A DNA stretch of 64,000 bases from Patella vulgata (lineage: Eukaryota > Mollusca > Gastropoda > Patellidae), in the NCBI RefSeq assembly GCF_932274485.2, contig NC_065884.2:52824546-52888545 (forward strand), read 5' to 3'. The notes under the pieces were generated by a model. The model worked only from the letters and a program-made list of their open reading frames with translations. It was not told where the DNA came from and did not search any database. Below, piece by piece: positions 21,316-35,105 of the stretch. The first letter of the stretch is position 1, and each line of letters starts with the position of its first letter. The position numbers and the translations under genes were made by a program.

Positions 21316-24300
21316 TATGTTATCGGTTGGTTTTTTTTTAATTTGCCCATAGAATTTATCTTTTTTTTCTGTTCGTAGGACTGAATTTTGATGGTGTTAA
21401 ACATTTATAAAAAAAAGTATGATATTGCCGTCGTCCTTGTTTGACCACAATTCATTTTTTTCTTTTAAATTCTAATTTGGTGGCGCTGTTCGGCTAGTCT
21501 TATTGAGGAACCATATCCAAATCGTACATTGATATTGCATAGATGCATTGCCAGTACACACAAACTTTATAAATAACCTGTAGGTGGGTCTTTGGGTGGA
21601 TGTTCTGTCAGTCATGCGTAGCAACCCCATCCACGATTTGACGTAACCAAGACACCACCAGCCTCATTTCATCCGCTTGACACATTTTTCTGAAATCTTC
21701 AATTCGCCAAGAATAGAAAACTAACACCGACTGTCATATCCTTTTATAACATCAAAAGATGCATTTCCCGTGAGATACATTTCTCGACATCCGGGATCCA
21801 ATATTGGGAACTGGGTTAGAGATTCTGGTTGGAACTCATTTTTCTTAAGTAAAATGTGTCCAGCGGCCCACTAACAGATTATCACAAATGTAAATTATTA
21901 TCCTTAGAAAAACGGTACATAATATATGTTTTTGTATATTCTGCCTTCCAGTCATTTTGAGTGTTGGGAAGCTTCTAGTTTGGAGAATTAAGCGAAATTC
22001 AATTTCCATTAGATTATGAAAAGAATCTAAGTTTAAGATTAAGGAATATGTCTGTGTCGTAAAGTTACTGTCCCGACCCACGGCAACCTTCAACAGTGTA
22101 TTATCGTTGGTTCGCTACACAATTTTAACACCCATCGTTGTTTATATAATTTGAAAATAAAAGAAATCCAAAGTGAATTATAGATTATTCATCTACTTTC
22201 GGGTATTATTTTACCTTTACTTTGTAAACAGAGTTGTTTTTCTTGGTGTAATATTTCAATGACCTGTAAAAATATACACGATTAAAATTCTCTTTTTTAT
22301 AACTAATAGTCAGTAAGATGATTAGAACTCGAATGAATAAACTGGATACGTACAATCTCTGCTTATCTTCTTAGACAAGTGGTCGCCTATTGATAAAAAA
22401 GAAAATATGTTGACTGTAAATAGTCATGGCTAACCAACCACCGTAATATAACCCCCTTCAATCTAAAGATGTCAATAAAGCAACAAAGGAGAAGTTAAAT
22501 GAAATTAATGAATATGAAGTGGACATTTTGATATAATGTGAATAGAGGTATGTCAATTGACCCTTCAGTGGATATTTCGTTATTAAGCGTATGATTTAAT
22601 ATATATTCCCCACTCTAGCTTTATAAAATAACAGAATATTATTGAATATCTCCAGTAGCAAATCAGCAGTCCGTCGTATATATTAGATCTGTAAAAGTCT
22701 TTTAAATGCAGCCCTTAAACACCTCTCCCCTATTTAGTTATCCCACCAACAGAACGCTGCAAATTAGGCATGGAAAAAACACTAGTCAATGAGAATCCAT
22801 TTTAAAGCTCAGAGCTCAATTTTATGACCTTTATTTTTAGCGGTATTCAATTGCAACAGGGAACCGGTTTTATATGATAGTATCTTTTTTTTTTCGTTTA
22901 CAATTTTAGCGGTTTATCAGTCATCTTCTGCAGATTTATTTCTTGAAATATTCATGATATATACATTCCCCTTTTAAACATGTCATTATCTTGAATACAT
23001 ATTTGTTACAATTTCAAATTCATCATGTGATATATTTCTATTAGGTGTCGTGGTTCGAGTTCCTAAAATACCAAGCATCTTTTAAACTATTGTTAAGATA
23101 TTTGATAGTATTAGGTGGATAAATATACCGTTCACGGTTTAACCTAGATTATGCTAATCTGCTATTTTGGATATTTGATCTTAACTGGGATATAAACGGT
23201 CAAGCAAATAAATATATTCACATTTATATATAACCTTTTAAGACCCCACCCCCAACCCACTACTTTAATATATACACATGCAGGGGTGCAGTATTTTCTA
23301 ACATATTGTTTCTCGGTACCTTCGTCCTTCTTTATTATTATACTGATTTAACTTTAGACACATGTCAACGAGAATAAACGCTTTGTCCGATCCGAGCCTT
23401 CTTTTACTTTTAATATTTATGGTAGCATTGATAACTCCCAGGTGTAACAAGCAAAAAAGTGATCATTACACCCACAATTTTGTTGCAAGAATAATGGATA
23501 CTTCACAATAAAAGTGAAATGTTTTTTAACGTTCTATTAAGCCCAAACCGGGATAATGCGGACGCAAAATTGCAGATTGCTTTAAGAGGTGTTTCCGCCT
23601 GGTCTTCGTCGGGGGTTATTATGTCATTTTTCCCTTATCAGGCTCTTCACCCTGCACCACTGACAAGATGATTTAGCGATTTCTTTTTTTTTTATTGTTA
23701 AGAGGGAATAGTATGTTAATACTAGATCTTTATGTTGTCGAGAAAGAATGAATTGTCTGTGTGGTTTGGGGTGTTTTGTAAGTTTGATTGTTCATTTTTA
23801 TCTATTGTTATTTGTCTTTGGGTTTTTTTTTATTTTTGGTGGGTTTTTTGGGTTGGTTTTTTTGTGGTTTTTTTGTATGCTAACACTAGATTTTGTTTCA
23901 TTGTAGAGTTATAATGACTTGTGTATGGTATTCTGAACATTGCCTTATATACCCTGTTTGGTATGTATTTATAGAAAATATAACAGACACAATAACCAGA
24001 CACCGTGCACAATAACACATAGGTCGGGGAGTTACATATAATATCGCGAACGTGGATCATTCACAAAGTAGGGTGAATGTTGAACCAATCCCATCACCGG
24101 GGTGCAATCATTTATTACTTTTAACCTATTATAGTTTTGACGATGGGTCCTCAAATTCAGTTAGTCTCTCAATATTGGTAGCAAGAATTATGAACCGAGG
24201 GAATGGCCTTAAAATAGATATGTCATTGTTTTTCCACGAACGATAAACTGACAACCGGTAACGTGTATTTTGTACGTGTTCTTTTTGTAAATATTATAAT

Positions 24301-24640
24301 TATTATGCAGACTGTTATTTATTTTTGTTGTAAGTCCTTAATACGCAAACAAAACCTATTAAGATCAACCTGTGGACAAGACACAAACTACAAGCATTGA
24401 ACAAAAAAACATATATTAAATCAGGAGCATGGATCAGGGGACCAGCCGTATAGTCAAGTCACAACCATACAACGTGACAGGTCAACTTTTGTCTTGACAC
24501 ATACATGACCTGAAATCAGATTTATCAAAATGAACATCTATATATAGTTATTATATTTTTTTACAATTTGTTTTATATACATTAGTACATGATGATTGTG
24601 ATTAATGAGTGGCTAACAAAATATATTTCGTCCATTGTTT
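21316..24640. other. Gene-free stretch
   Basis: No long or domain-bearing frame occurs on either strand. A scrap resembling the SINE A middle lies at about 23630-23672 (CTGCACCACTGACAAG). A GT-rich low-complexity run lies at 23815-23880. Confidence 0.5.
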
Positions 24641-24649
24641 TTATTTTTA

Positions 24650-24775
24650 TACGCCAACAATTAATTTGGACATGTATTGTTGTCGCCCCTGTCTGTCCGT
24701 CTACAATTCCTTTTTTTTGACTGCTCTTATTTGACGGGTGTCTTTGATATTTTATTAACCAAATCGTTGGCATTA
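24650..24775. repeat. Possible short relative of the 15136 element
   Basis: TATACGCCAAC, then a TGTCTGTCCGTCTACA block, then a TTGGCATTATA end resemble the outer parts of the element at 15136-15685. Similarity is weak. Confidence 0.3.
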
Positions 24776-25261
24776 TAATGCATGTATTACTGGTTTAATG
24801 CTTTGTACTCAATTTTTCACGAAGGGATATTCTATACATTTTGTTGTTTTCTAAGTACATTTTTACGTGAGGCTTTCTTTTTTTTTAGAAACGTTGTTAG
24901 TCTTCCGAACCCCCTTTCAAACGGGTCGTTTTATGGTATTGTATATTGTCACCTGATAAACAGTTAGAGGGTGACTTTTCAAACAAAACCATTAATAAAA
25001 CATTTTCATTTAAACGGTAAGAACAATGGTTAAATATTATGCCTGAGAAAAACGCTGAACTTAATGGACATCACACCTTCAAATATACAAACAGATGAAA
25101 TATGGACCCGAGTATGAAACTCCATAAACTGCGATCACTTTATTGAAACACTTTCAATGCCTACTAAATCTCCACCCGTATACAATTCTAAACAGCACAA
25201 AAAAAACGTCAGTACGATTTCAAAATCAGAGAGGCACTCTAATCAAATCATACTAGAAAAC

Positions 25262-25925
25262 GACTTACTAAATGGATCAAAGCAATTTTTTGTGAACAGT
25301 ATATGTTGACACATTAGTGAGTACTTCATCACAATTCCAAGATATTACGATATTATCAGTATCTGGTGTGTCCACCACGAGTGTCAATAACAGCAGCGCA
25401 GCGTCTGTACATGGAGTGGACTAGACGATAGATGAACGCCATTGGCACCTGGAACCACACTCTCAGAAAAGCCTGGCGCAATCCACCGGCTGTGTTTGGT
25501 CTCGGTACGACGTTATTAAGTCTCCTCTGAATTTCATCCCAAAGATGTTGGATGACTAAGGGCTGGTCAGTGCATAACGTTGACACCGTTCTGCTGTAGA
25601 AAGTCCCGAGTACCTCTGGTGGTGTGGGCACGGGCGTTGTCATGCTGGAAAACGTTGTTTCGATGACGTGCGAAATATGGTATGACGTGGGGTCTGAGAG
25701 CGTGATCGATGTAGCGCACTTCTGTGATGCCGCCTCCTCTCCCTGGAATAAAATTCTGTAACACCACAGTACCCACTCTCTGGTTCAGGCCGATTCCACC
25801 CCAAACCATTATGCTTGGAATTCCCCATGAGTCTCGTTCCATGACACATTGGTCAGAATAACGCTGGCTACGTCGACGCCATATTCTGACCTGTCATCTG
25901 CAGTGGATACGCAATACCGAACAGC
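25262..25925 (-). pseudogene. Tc1/mariner transposase relic
   Basis: Minus-strand frames encode the C-terminal two thirds of a Tc1-like DDE transposase. In order: RIWRRRSQRYSDQCVMERDS, WGIPSIMVWGGIGLNQRVG, the FQHDNARAHTTRGTRDFLQQ motif holding the second catalytic Asp, then HLWDEIQRRLNNV and a final DTRGGHTRY stop. The gene is broken. After NVMH the Trp codon is a TGA, and roughly 17 bp are missing where the family has LSPDLNPIE, so the third catalytic acidic residue is lost and the frame shifts. The N-terminal DNA-binding part and first Asp are absent. Terminal inverted repeats were not resolved; the outer limits given are approximate. It cannot encode an active enzyme. Confidence 0.9.
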
Positions 25926-26594
25926 ACGTGCAACATGGATTACATGAAAATCATGGAGAACACATTACAATCTCAGAAGTCAGGTTGCGTTTTTGAGAAC
26001 ATTTCCTGGGTTCAATTCTGTGTTTGGGAAGGAGCCTTATTGCTCAAGTAAAGTTGGAGATGTGGTCATAAATATACAATAAAAACATTTGGCAAGTTTC
26101 AGGTAATACGTCTATTCAGAGTAACATGCCAACCTGGCGTTTCTTTTGCTGCTTAGTATAATACAATGCAGGAAACATCCACAGCAAACCACACGCAACA
26201 GAGACAATGCACATTTCTAAATCAAAAGTTCTAAATCAAAATCTTAAAATCCAAACGTAAAGTTGTTTTTCAACCTGTTAGGTGCTTGAAACTTCCACAC
26301 AAAACATGTGGTATCAAGTGTTCTAGTACAGGTAAGATCGTCATGCCTTGTCAAAACTGACTGCAGTTTATGAAGTAAAAGGTCAATGATGCACACATCA
26401 AAAGTTATATCCCATAAGCATACTCCCAAACTATTAATACCCACATCTAAAATCATAGGTGGACGCCTTGGCTTCATGAAAATAAATCTTCTACAGTGGT
26501 GTGAAATTAGGGTACTGAACCAAAGCTGCCTCAACTTTACATCAGTTGGGTTGCCAATGGACGGATTGACGATAGATGAACTAATCAATGAATG
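25926..26594. other. No gene seen
   Basis: A 114-residue minus-strand frame (26244-26588) shows no recognisable domain and is probably chance. Confidence 0.4.
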
Positions 26595-26846
26595 AATAAA
26601 ACGGGGTTTAACTTCCTAATTTTCTGTACCAACCGGACTATTGTGCCCTGAGAGCAGCGCAACAGCCTACTCTTATTTCGAATTCCAACTGCAAAATTTT
26701 CTTTTACATACACCTTGCCAGACCCTCCGTCATGTGCCATGGACAAGGAAAACCACATCGGGTAATCCTGAGGAACTCTCTTGGTCAACACCGGGATCCA
26801 ATTGAGATCTCCTGGTTAACAAGCCATCGCCTTACACACTAAGCCA
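26595..26846 (-). repeat. SINE A, diverged copy
   Basis: Plus-strand landmarks are ACGGGGTTTAACTTCCTA, CTACTCTTATTTCGAATTCC, CCAGACCCTCCGTCATGTGC and GCCTTACACACTAAGCCA. Part of the middle is missing. Confidence 0.75.
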
Positions 26847-27439
26847 ATTATTTTCGGAGGTATTGCCCCTGATCCCTTTTAAAATTAACAAAAGAATTAT
26901 AATAAACGCTTTATTTACAGCTTCCCTTAAAATTAGAACTTTGAACGATATGGATACTATAAAATATCACGTATTTACATATGTGTTCAATAAGCTGGTA
27001 ATTATTTTCGGAGTAACTGTCCTTGATCACTGTTAACATCTCGCCAATTCTGTCCTGCATCGCGTCTACAAGATTTCTTGTAGATGAAAATAAACGCGGG
27101 ATCAGCAACACTCCAAAAGATATCATATAAATATTCTGTATTTCGACAGGGTAAGCATTTGTGATATAATTTGGTTGAATCGCCATTGTCCGGATACACG
27201 TTGGAGTTTCAGACCAGCTTCTGGACAAGCAATCAACTTGTGCTTAGATAAACATCTATATAACCAATATTTTACAGGTTATCGCTGAAGTTAATTACCG
27301 CAAAGGTTATCTTTACAAACGGTAACTAATAAAGGCGATTATCTGCTGGCCATGCGGACCATGGAAGTAGAGTGGAAAATACGCTGGACTCCATACTTGA
27401 ATGTCTAGTGTTCAAAAACCCGACATTGGCTTATCGGCT

Positions 27440-27700
27440 TTCACTTGTCAGGATTGCGCCTGCAGGGATAACAAGTTCTTTAGATGGGGCGGGAAAATGC
27501 GGTTCAGCAGTGCACGTATAGGTACCCTTGTCAGCTGGCAATCGAAAATGAGTATGGGGAAACGCCACTGTCGGGTAGAATTCTCTTACATTGCATTGCA
27601 CAACTAATTATGAAAATTATTACACGTTTGTCTTCAAATGATCAAACATCGTGTTTTGTGTTTGCCAGACATTAAACCTTCATTCCATTCCGCCTCCTTA
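27440..27700 (+). repeat. SINE A, very old copy
   Basis: ACTTGTCAGGATTGCG, TGCACGTATAGGTACCC, AGCTGGCAATCG and the end CCAGACATTAAACC with TTCATTCCATTCC can be aligned to family A in order, with heavy divergence. Confidence 0.5.
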
Positions 27701-29489
27701 CCAGTACACCCAATGAAGGTGACGAGTGCTACGAAAGAGTTAAACATAGGTACTCTTTTCGAGATCAATTCAAAATCATTCAATATTTTGATTGACACTT
27801 TCGTACAGTGCGCACGGGCTATTTCGTCACATTTTGGTGTCTGATTTGCAAACTTAAACGAAATTTATCTCCAGAGACCCAGTGAAAACTAGAATTTCTT
27901 TAACAGCAGTAGATTGGTATGGTGTGGTTTATACTAATGTAGTTATTACCATGTACTTCACTGTAAAAACTTTAAATTAAAGTCTGCCTGGTGTCAATAC
28001 GCCGTCAGGCTTTTATCAGCATGCAGACAGTTTTAACGCCAACCTGTTATCACGTGACAGCAACGTGACTTGGAACCAAATCGAGTCTTTGAAGTCCGCC
28101 ATTGCGAAGTTGTTATTAGTAGTTTCTGCTTACATTAGATTGACAGAACGTCTCACGTATATATTGTTCGTGAATTGGGCCATGTGGGTAGGACACAACG
28201 GTTATACACTAAACAGTTGGGTAACCATTGGATGGGTTCATTTTGTCGTCAACTTTTGGTCGAGCAGTGAATAGCTGTCGCGACTTCAAGTGTACACAAT
28301 GATTGAACTTCACCTTTCTTTACAATTTTTTTTATAAGACGAAGTTCACATTACGTTAGATATTGGTTCATTCATGTGTGTGGAAAGAGAGAATCTGCTC
28401 TTTAATATTTACTGTTACAACTATCAATGATTATTCATAGTCCGAAATGTCTTGACTCCTTTATCCTTTCCCGTGGTTATTTTTAGGTATCTTGATCAGG
28501 GACGCCAGGCGGGTAAATCCCCTTCACTTGTCAGTTATCTGAACTCTCTATGGTTGTGTATTTGCTCATAGAATCCCTTTCAGGAACATTTTATGTTACA
28601 CATTGATCGAAAGTGTAATAAATTACCTTCTTAAATATGTATGTTGGATAGTTCTGAGTCTCCAAAGGGAATTAGGATGTCGAGGCGTGGTAGGTCGATA
28701 CACAATCTTTGATATATAAACCGGAGAGGGGCTATAGATGACATTCTGGAAAGGCAAATGATGCGACTTACCAATAATGTACAGTATGATATTCGAAATA
28801 TCAGCGTCGGAATATATGAGCAAATTCGCAACAAAATAACAAAAAGCGGGGACTCGACCCTAACCGTCATATATGACAGTAGCCACACAAAGGCTGGAGA
28901 ATAAGATATTCAAACTTTATTATTCAAAACCCAATCACGGATTTAAGAAGGTGATAGTTCCGTCATTTTTTATAGGATAGGTTATTAAGGTGTTCGTAAC
29001 AAATTCCGGTTGTATCTTATTGATTTTCTTTTCACTTTACAAACTGATAATGTATATTACGGATGAAGGAGGTAAAAAATGTTAGAAACTTGATAAATCA
29101 TGGTGATGGTGGACTTTGAAAAAAGAGTCGTGTACTATCTATTTTTATCTACCTATTCATAGCTCTAACATAACTCAGTGATAAAAGACTGGGTGTGTTA
29201 ACATTATCTCACGCTTATGATTTTTCTTTCATACGCTATTTTCTAGATATGGGTGTTTTCAATCAATATTTTTTCAGCTCTAAATTTGATTGAAATCAAA
29301 TGTTATTAAAGTCTTCATATTATATTTTTCGGGATGTACTGTCTGTAAATATTTTTTACTACAGAATAAGTTTCGTGATTTTGTTCTTTGAAACGGGTGA
29401 GAGCCGCCAGTAAACTAACTATTTTGTAAATTACAAACTAAATAATAACTGGGTGATGTCTAAAATGTTCCGTTCGTACTGAGAGATAA
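27701..29489. other. Gene-free stretch
   Basis: Only short frames without domains. No repeat family recognised. Confidence 0.45.
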
Positions 29490-29975
29490 GACATCTTACA
29501 ATAGTTTACAACCAGCTACAACTGAAAATCGCAAGAAACCCTTGGGGTTGTAAGTAGTCGCATGACCGAATTTGGTCGTGGGCAGGTTTTCGTAACCAGT
29601 TGTAGATGGTCTTAGGTAGGTCTTCAAGAGTCCTGCGATTGTCGTAATACAAGCCATGGGTGCTCTTGCGTTGTCCTTGTTCATCGTAAGACTTCTCGCA
29701 GTCGCCAAACAGTGGTACGACTATGTGTATAATTTGTGGTACGCGCAACCGGTCCATAATAACTGGGGGTTGATCATACGACAAATCCCTCGAGGTATTG
29801 CTATCGACCCGCTACAAGTCGTAGACAAGTCGGACACGGGCCTAATTGTTTGACTGTAAGGATGACATCGCAGAAAACTCACGACCCGGTCAAAACCGCC
29901 TTATGGGCGAGGGTAATCTCAGCCCGAATTCGACTGCAATTCTACACTGTAAACTTCTTCAAGCGGAAAATAAAA
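29490..29975. repeat. GC-richer block with nested hairpins, unclassified
   Basis: Within it, CATGACCGAATTTGGTCGTG (29561-29580) is a near-perfect palindrome, and CAGCTACAACTG pairs with CAGTTGTAGATG. AGTTTACA occurs near both ends in inverted orientation. This suggests an old DNA element, but no family is recognised. Short frames in it are not supported. Confidence 0.35.
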
Positions 29976-30039
29976 CACACCAATAACCTGCAAGTTCTGT
30001 TAGTCGCTGCTAAACAACAAAAAACGGCAGGATAGCGAG

Positions 30040-32032
30040 AACTGGGCACAAGGGATGGTTAAATGTAAAATTGGGTCTATATGAATTAAGTCGTGACCAA
30101 TAATAAAGGGCGTTGTGTATGTGGTTGAAAGGGTAGATACCAATGTAATCGCCCTTTACTGTTCTTATCTACGCTACGTGGAACCCCGCCTGGTTTCGTC
30201 AAAGGTCTGGGGTTTTTTTTTAGTTTAATGATGAATTCAATTAGGGAGTTGTACCATTTATGTTATTGAAAAAAAAAACAGTTTGTTTGTTTTATTCTAT
30301 TGAGATATGATTTTATTATGTGCATTTATTTCGTCATTGATTGAATACAGTATTCAAATTCAACCTCATGGCACGGTATTAAGTCTCACCTTGAATCCTA
30401 TTTTTAATATGCTTTACATTGTAGTATAGTTCACAATGACATGTATTTAACCAAGAAGGTAGGTCAAACTCATAAGTAGAAATACATATATTTCTTTATG
30501 TGAAAGGGATTATAGGCTTGGGTATTTAATACAACCATAAAAATATTTTTATGGGCATTCGAAACCCGTTAAAAATAAGTTATTTGTATGATCTACAGTG
30601 GCCTTGTAGTGGTATTTAGTAGACAATCGAAAGATAAATCGCACTGTCTCGTACCGTAGTTTAATATCATTTTAATTACATAATAATGGCCGGGTGGTAG
30701 TATCAATCGAAGTGTGTTAATAGTTCGACTAGGTTCTCACGAGCCTACAAAACCGATATCAGCATTATTATTTGCAATGAATATCCAAACAAATATTAAT
30801 GTGGCGCTCAGATGCCAACACCGGTAAGCAAAATTGCTCAGCCCTAACTTAAATTATGTACAAAATGAACAAAGTATATGATTTGTCGAATTCTGTCCTT
30901 TAAGTGCAATGTATGGGTGTCTCGGTGTATTTCTATACATGACACAATTTAAATGCACATCGTATCAAAACGTTGAATTATTTATTATATATTTTCACAC
31001 CGTTTATATTAGGATCACGAAATGTCTCTTTAAGTGTAAATTAATATGCAGTTTCAAAGATTTCAGATAAGTAAAATATTGATATTATCACGTCATGTAT
31101 ATGGAAACCTTTGCTTGTTAGATCCGTTATAGTTTGTTTATTTCCCTTCATCTTAAAAAAAAAATACACAGGATATGGTGTGTCATGCTCTGACTATTTT
31201 CATGGCTTTTGTACGCGTATTATGTACATATAGTTTTTATTTATTGTGGCATACATTTCCGAAGATGCCAATTGCAATAACACATCAAGATACGTAACTT
31301 GGTAGAACATCAGAATATTACCTGAAAATGTACATATATAAGGCAACAATTTCCATTTTACTTTTCTTTCTTTTTTCAATTATAAATAGCAACTAAAGAG
31401 GAAACACCCGTCGGTTTCTTTGAAGTATTTTATATTTTTTTTCATTTTGAAAAAAAAAACCCATATAGATCTAGTAAAGTTACTATTTTCTGTCTAATTG
31501 TTAATTTAAGTATAACATACAGTAATAACCAATGTTTTAATAACCAAATGTATTTGATTGTTATTCAAGCCCTTCTACGTACATTATGACAGGTTGTTAG
31601 ACACTTTTATAACAGACAACCACATGGGGTAGTCGACAAGGAAGACACATTAAACAAACTCTTTTTACCATGACATTCAATGACACAGTAATAAGTTTTA
31701 ACTTATATTGCTGTTTCTAACTATAGTTTATAAAGACAGTAGAAAATAGTTTATATGGTTGGCAAAATCTCGATTTTACAACACACCAGGATCGAACATC
31801 TTTCTGAAATTCAGCTTAGGCAATCTTTTTACATATTAATTTGAATAACTTCTCATATTCAAACGATATTCTGACATCTGATATCTTCGTCTAGATTATG
31901 TTGTGAATGAAGCGTGATATAGGAAATCACTATTAGGCATTTCACCACAAAAACAAACCATTTAAAAACTATATTTGCGCCTTCTTAATGGTGAATTACC
32001 CCACGGAGCAGCGTGCAATGCAAGAGTCTTGA
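30040..32032. other. Gene-free stretch
   Basis: AT-rich sequence without supported frames or recognised repeats. Confidence 0.5.
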
Positions 32033-32045
32033 ATATGACTACAAA

Positions 32046-32174
32046 ATGAAAGTGGGGTTTAACGCCATACTGTGTGCTATGGGGGAATTTTGCCCGGACC
32101 GCTGCACTATGGTCTATTCTTGTGTCGAATTCCAACTGGCAATGCTTCTTTTACGTGCATGCCAACGTGTGCAC
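32046..32174 (-). repeat. SINE A, 5'-truncated, with target duplication
   Basis: It begins at the tail complement (TGAAAGTGGGGTTTAACGCC) and stops after TTTTACGTGCATGCC and AACGTGTGCAC, so the head is missing. The 13-bp repeat ATATGACTACAAA lies at 32033-32045 and 32175-32187. Confidence 0.9.
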
Positions 32175-32187
32175 ATATGACTACAAA

Positions 32188-32810
32188 TCATTAGCATTTT
32201 ATTCTCTTGCTACTGCTAAGACAAGTTGCACTGCAGTAAATCGCTAAAGTGAGGGTGGCCCTTTAAGAAAGTCTTAATGGTGTGTTACATCAAATTTCAC
32301 AAAGGTTCTTTCCATAAATATAATACCATGTCGGATTGTATTATGTGCGCAATGAAATATATACCGCATTGAAAAAAATATTAACGTCCCCTACAACCTT
32401 GCATATATCCTATATCACGATCAGGATTTACAATCTTATTTAGGTACACGTTCATCCGTGCCTAACTGTGTATTCGGCATTTTGTTACCTTATTTCTTTG
32501 TGTGATAATTTGGTAGATAAAATGTACAACTGATGACACAACGGTGTGACATATATTAAATGTGTGCAATTATTAAATTACATACTAGTACATGTACAGA
32601 AATAAGCTAGCCTATTACCTTTTTTATCTTGTTGTTATTCACAGTGAATCGCTGTGGTAATTCCTGGAAATGCAGCAGCTTCATCACCTTTTTAATACGG
32701 TTAACTTGGCTGCCTTATTACTACTTAAGTCAAGTCACCATATTCGCCAGGAATATGCCAGTAACTTTACATTCAAGAATCCGATTTTTTTACATTATTT
32801 CCTTTTACAA
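32188..32810. other. No gene seen
   Basis: The frame at 32629-32862 runs into the next SINE and is not supported. Confidence 0.45.
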
Positions 32811-33072
32811 GGATGGCCGAATGGTTAGCGCGTGCGCGTTGTATCATATGGTCTGTCATTGAGTCAACTGGTGTTGTCTCGATTTCCTGGTTGTACGTGA
32901 CAAGGAGTAGGGTCGCCTGTCCAACCTCGTGGGTTGTCTCCGGGTTATCCGGTTTCCTTCCAATGCTAAAGACACCTACGCGCATTGAAATTATTGAAAT
33001 AAAATTGAACCATATGTTAGTCCCGAAATGACCTGGTTTGTTTCGAGTGGACGTTAACACTCCCCTCCTCCT

Positions 33073-33117
<45 letters not shown>
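32811..33117 (+). repeat. SINE B, full length, with (CT)n tail
   Basis: Head GGATGGCCGAATGGTTAGCG, body GACAAGGAGTAGGGTCGCC and CCAACCTCGTGGGTTGTCTC, tail GACCTGGTTTGTTTCGAG and TGGACGTTAAC, then C-rich and (CT)n sequence at about 33061-33115. The minus-strand frame rich in Arg-Glu repeats is the (CT)n run translated. Confidence 0.9.
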
Positions 33118-33118
<1 letters not shown>

Positions 33119-34880
33119 ACAGGTTTAGAGCGCCATTGTAAGGTTACAAGTTTAAACATAATGCAACACTTTTAAAACTTTGTAAGCTCTGTTCCCATTT
33201 TTATAATTAAGTATTGTCCCATAATATCATACCTCTGTTAATAACAGGATAATCTAACGATATAATGGAATGTTCAACAGGAATTGAATCATACGAATGT
33301 TCTATAAATTTACCACAAGAATATTTAGAATCATTTACCACATTACTATCAAATAAGTAATTTGCAATGAACTACGTCCGTGACGTATTCTAGTATTAAT
33401 AATATTTTCCAGCGTATCATCTTTCAAGTAATGATTTGGAGTCCTAGTTATTAATGAAAGTATTTATTTGTTTATGTTTTGCATGGGGTTCTCAAATAAT
33501 TCCGAATCCTGAATATGGATATTTCGTGTAAAGCAGTTCTACAATATGGATTCTTAAATTCACTTTTATTTCACAAATTATGCTGTAATGATGTATGTTT
33601 TAAGAATGTCACATAAATACATGTAAGAAGTCGTCCTCTGGTTTTGGATTCAATAAAAGGTTGTTCGTCGCCCTTGTGTTCTGCTGTCTCAGAGAAGATT
33701 TCATCCTTTTTTTTAAACTATAGTTTTGGTTAAAACAATAATGATACTGGCAGCTTTTAACTCTACGTGTTCAATCTTTTCAGTATTAGTTACTTTACAC
33801 CACCCATACTCCAAATGTATATGCTAAGATATAAATTATTGTGGGTTTTCTTGTTATACGAGAATTCTAAAGTTTCTAATGCGTTGCTGGAGAGTCATCA
33901 TTTGTTATTTCTTTCACACGGGACTTTGGAACAGAAATGTTTTGAGCTGTGATTTGAAGGTTTCATTAGATTTTGAATGTCTTAAGGACTTTAGACTTAA
34001 ACATTTTAAAGATTAACCAAGCATTTAGCTATAAATAGTGACGTGCACGAAACAGGGTATGTTTACTTTCTCTAGACAACTTGGTGTTAATTCTCATTCG
34101 AGGAGTCTACGTACCTGAGAAATGTACTTTTTATATTCGCACTAATTTAGAAGGATAACATATCTCATGAATAGTAAATAAATTTCACCATAGAGGTTTA
34201 ATACAGGGTTCACATGTGAATGCATATTTTTCCATGGTATCAATGAAATTTCTACTAAAGATAGGACTGTAAGATATAAATCAAATAAACGACAGTTTTT
34301 GTCAAAATGATGTATGTTATTTGGCCATTTTTTGAATACGTAATTATATTGTGTATGTAAGTCATGAGTGAAGCGTATGACCTATTTTCTCTCTTCTCTC
34401 TTGTCAATCACTGTTTACATACGACCCTGTATTTGTATAGGTATATCAAGATATTCAGATGCGGATGTTAACGGGCTCAGCAACTCCACTAAAAGGGAAA
34501 CGCAAAATATATGGCTCAGCTTAGTCGCAAAAAGTTTTATTTCTGTCAACATTTTAATTAGGAATATTGCTCTGTTAATTCCTAAAATAAATCGTATTTA
34601 TATTTTGTACTAAAACCGGATTTTATTCATCGATGGGTTACACTATCCCACAAAGCTCACATTTATGAAATACACAGTTTAAATAGTAAATTCCGTTTAT
34701 GGGTTGGCAAGCAAAGTGGAGTGGGTTTTTTTTACCATATGTGGCATTATCAAAATAAGGACAGACAAGTGTTCTTTAAAAAAAAATGTAGGCGAGATGT
34801 CACTTAGAAATTGATGTTCATGAATATAAACAAGATATCATTCAATTATCTTTGATGCGACATGGAATCAATAAAGCGAA
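33118..34880. other. Gene-free stretch
   Basis: The 81-residue frame at 34368-34613 has no domain or signals to support it. No repeat family recognised. Confidence 0.45.
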
Positions 34881-34881
34881 A

Positions 34882-35105
34882 ATGATCTTTAAAGTCCACT
34901 TGACATAAACTAGGTCATTTCGGGACTAACGTGCTTCAATTATATTTCAATAATTCTGTTGCGCATGTGAGCCTTTAGCTGTGGGAGGAATCCGGAGGCC
35001 TGGGGAAAATCCACGCGGTTGGATAGGTAACCCTACTCCTTGTCACGTACAAGCGGGGAATCAAAACCATGCCACTTTAACTCAATGATAGGCCTTATGA
35101 CCAAA
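34882..35105 (-). repeat. SINE B, nearly complete
   Basis: Plus-strand order is the tail complement (GTCCACTTGACATAAACTAG), the body (GGAATCCGGAGGCCTGGGGA, GGTAACCCTACTCCTTGTCA) and the B-box side (GGGGAATCAAAACCATGCC), ending near ATAGGCC. The outer head is lost. Confidence 0.8.

Noticed and set aside
32773-33159. Arg-Glu repeat protein on the minus strand
   Set aside because: It is a (CT)n microsatellite tail of a SINE B read as codons.
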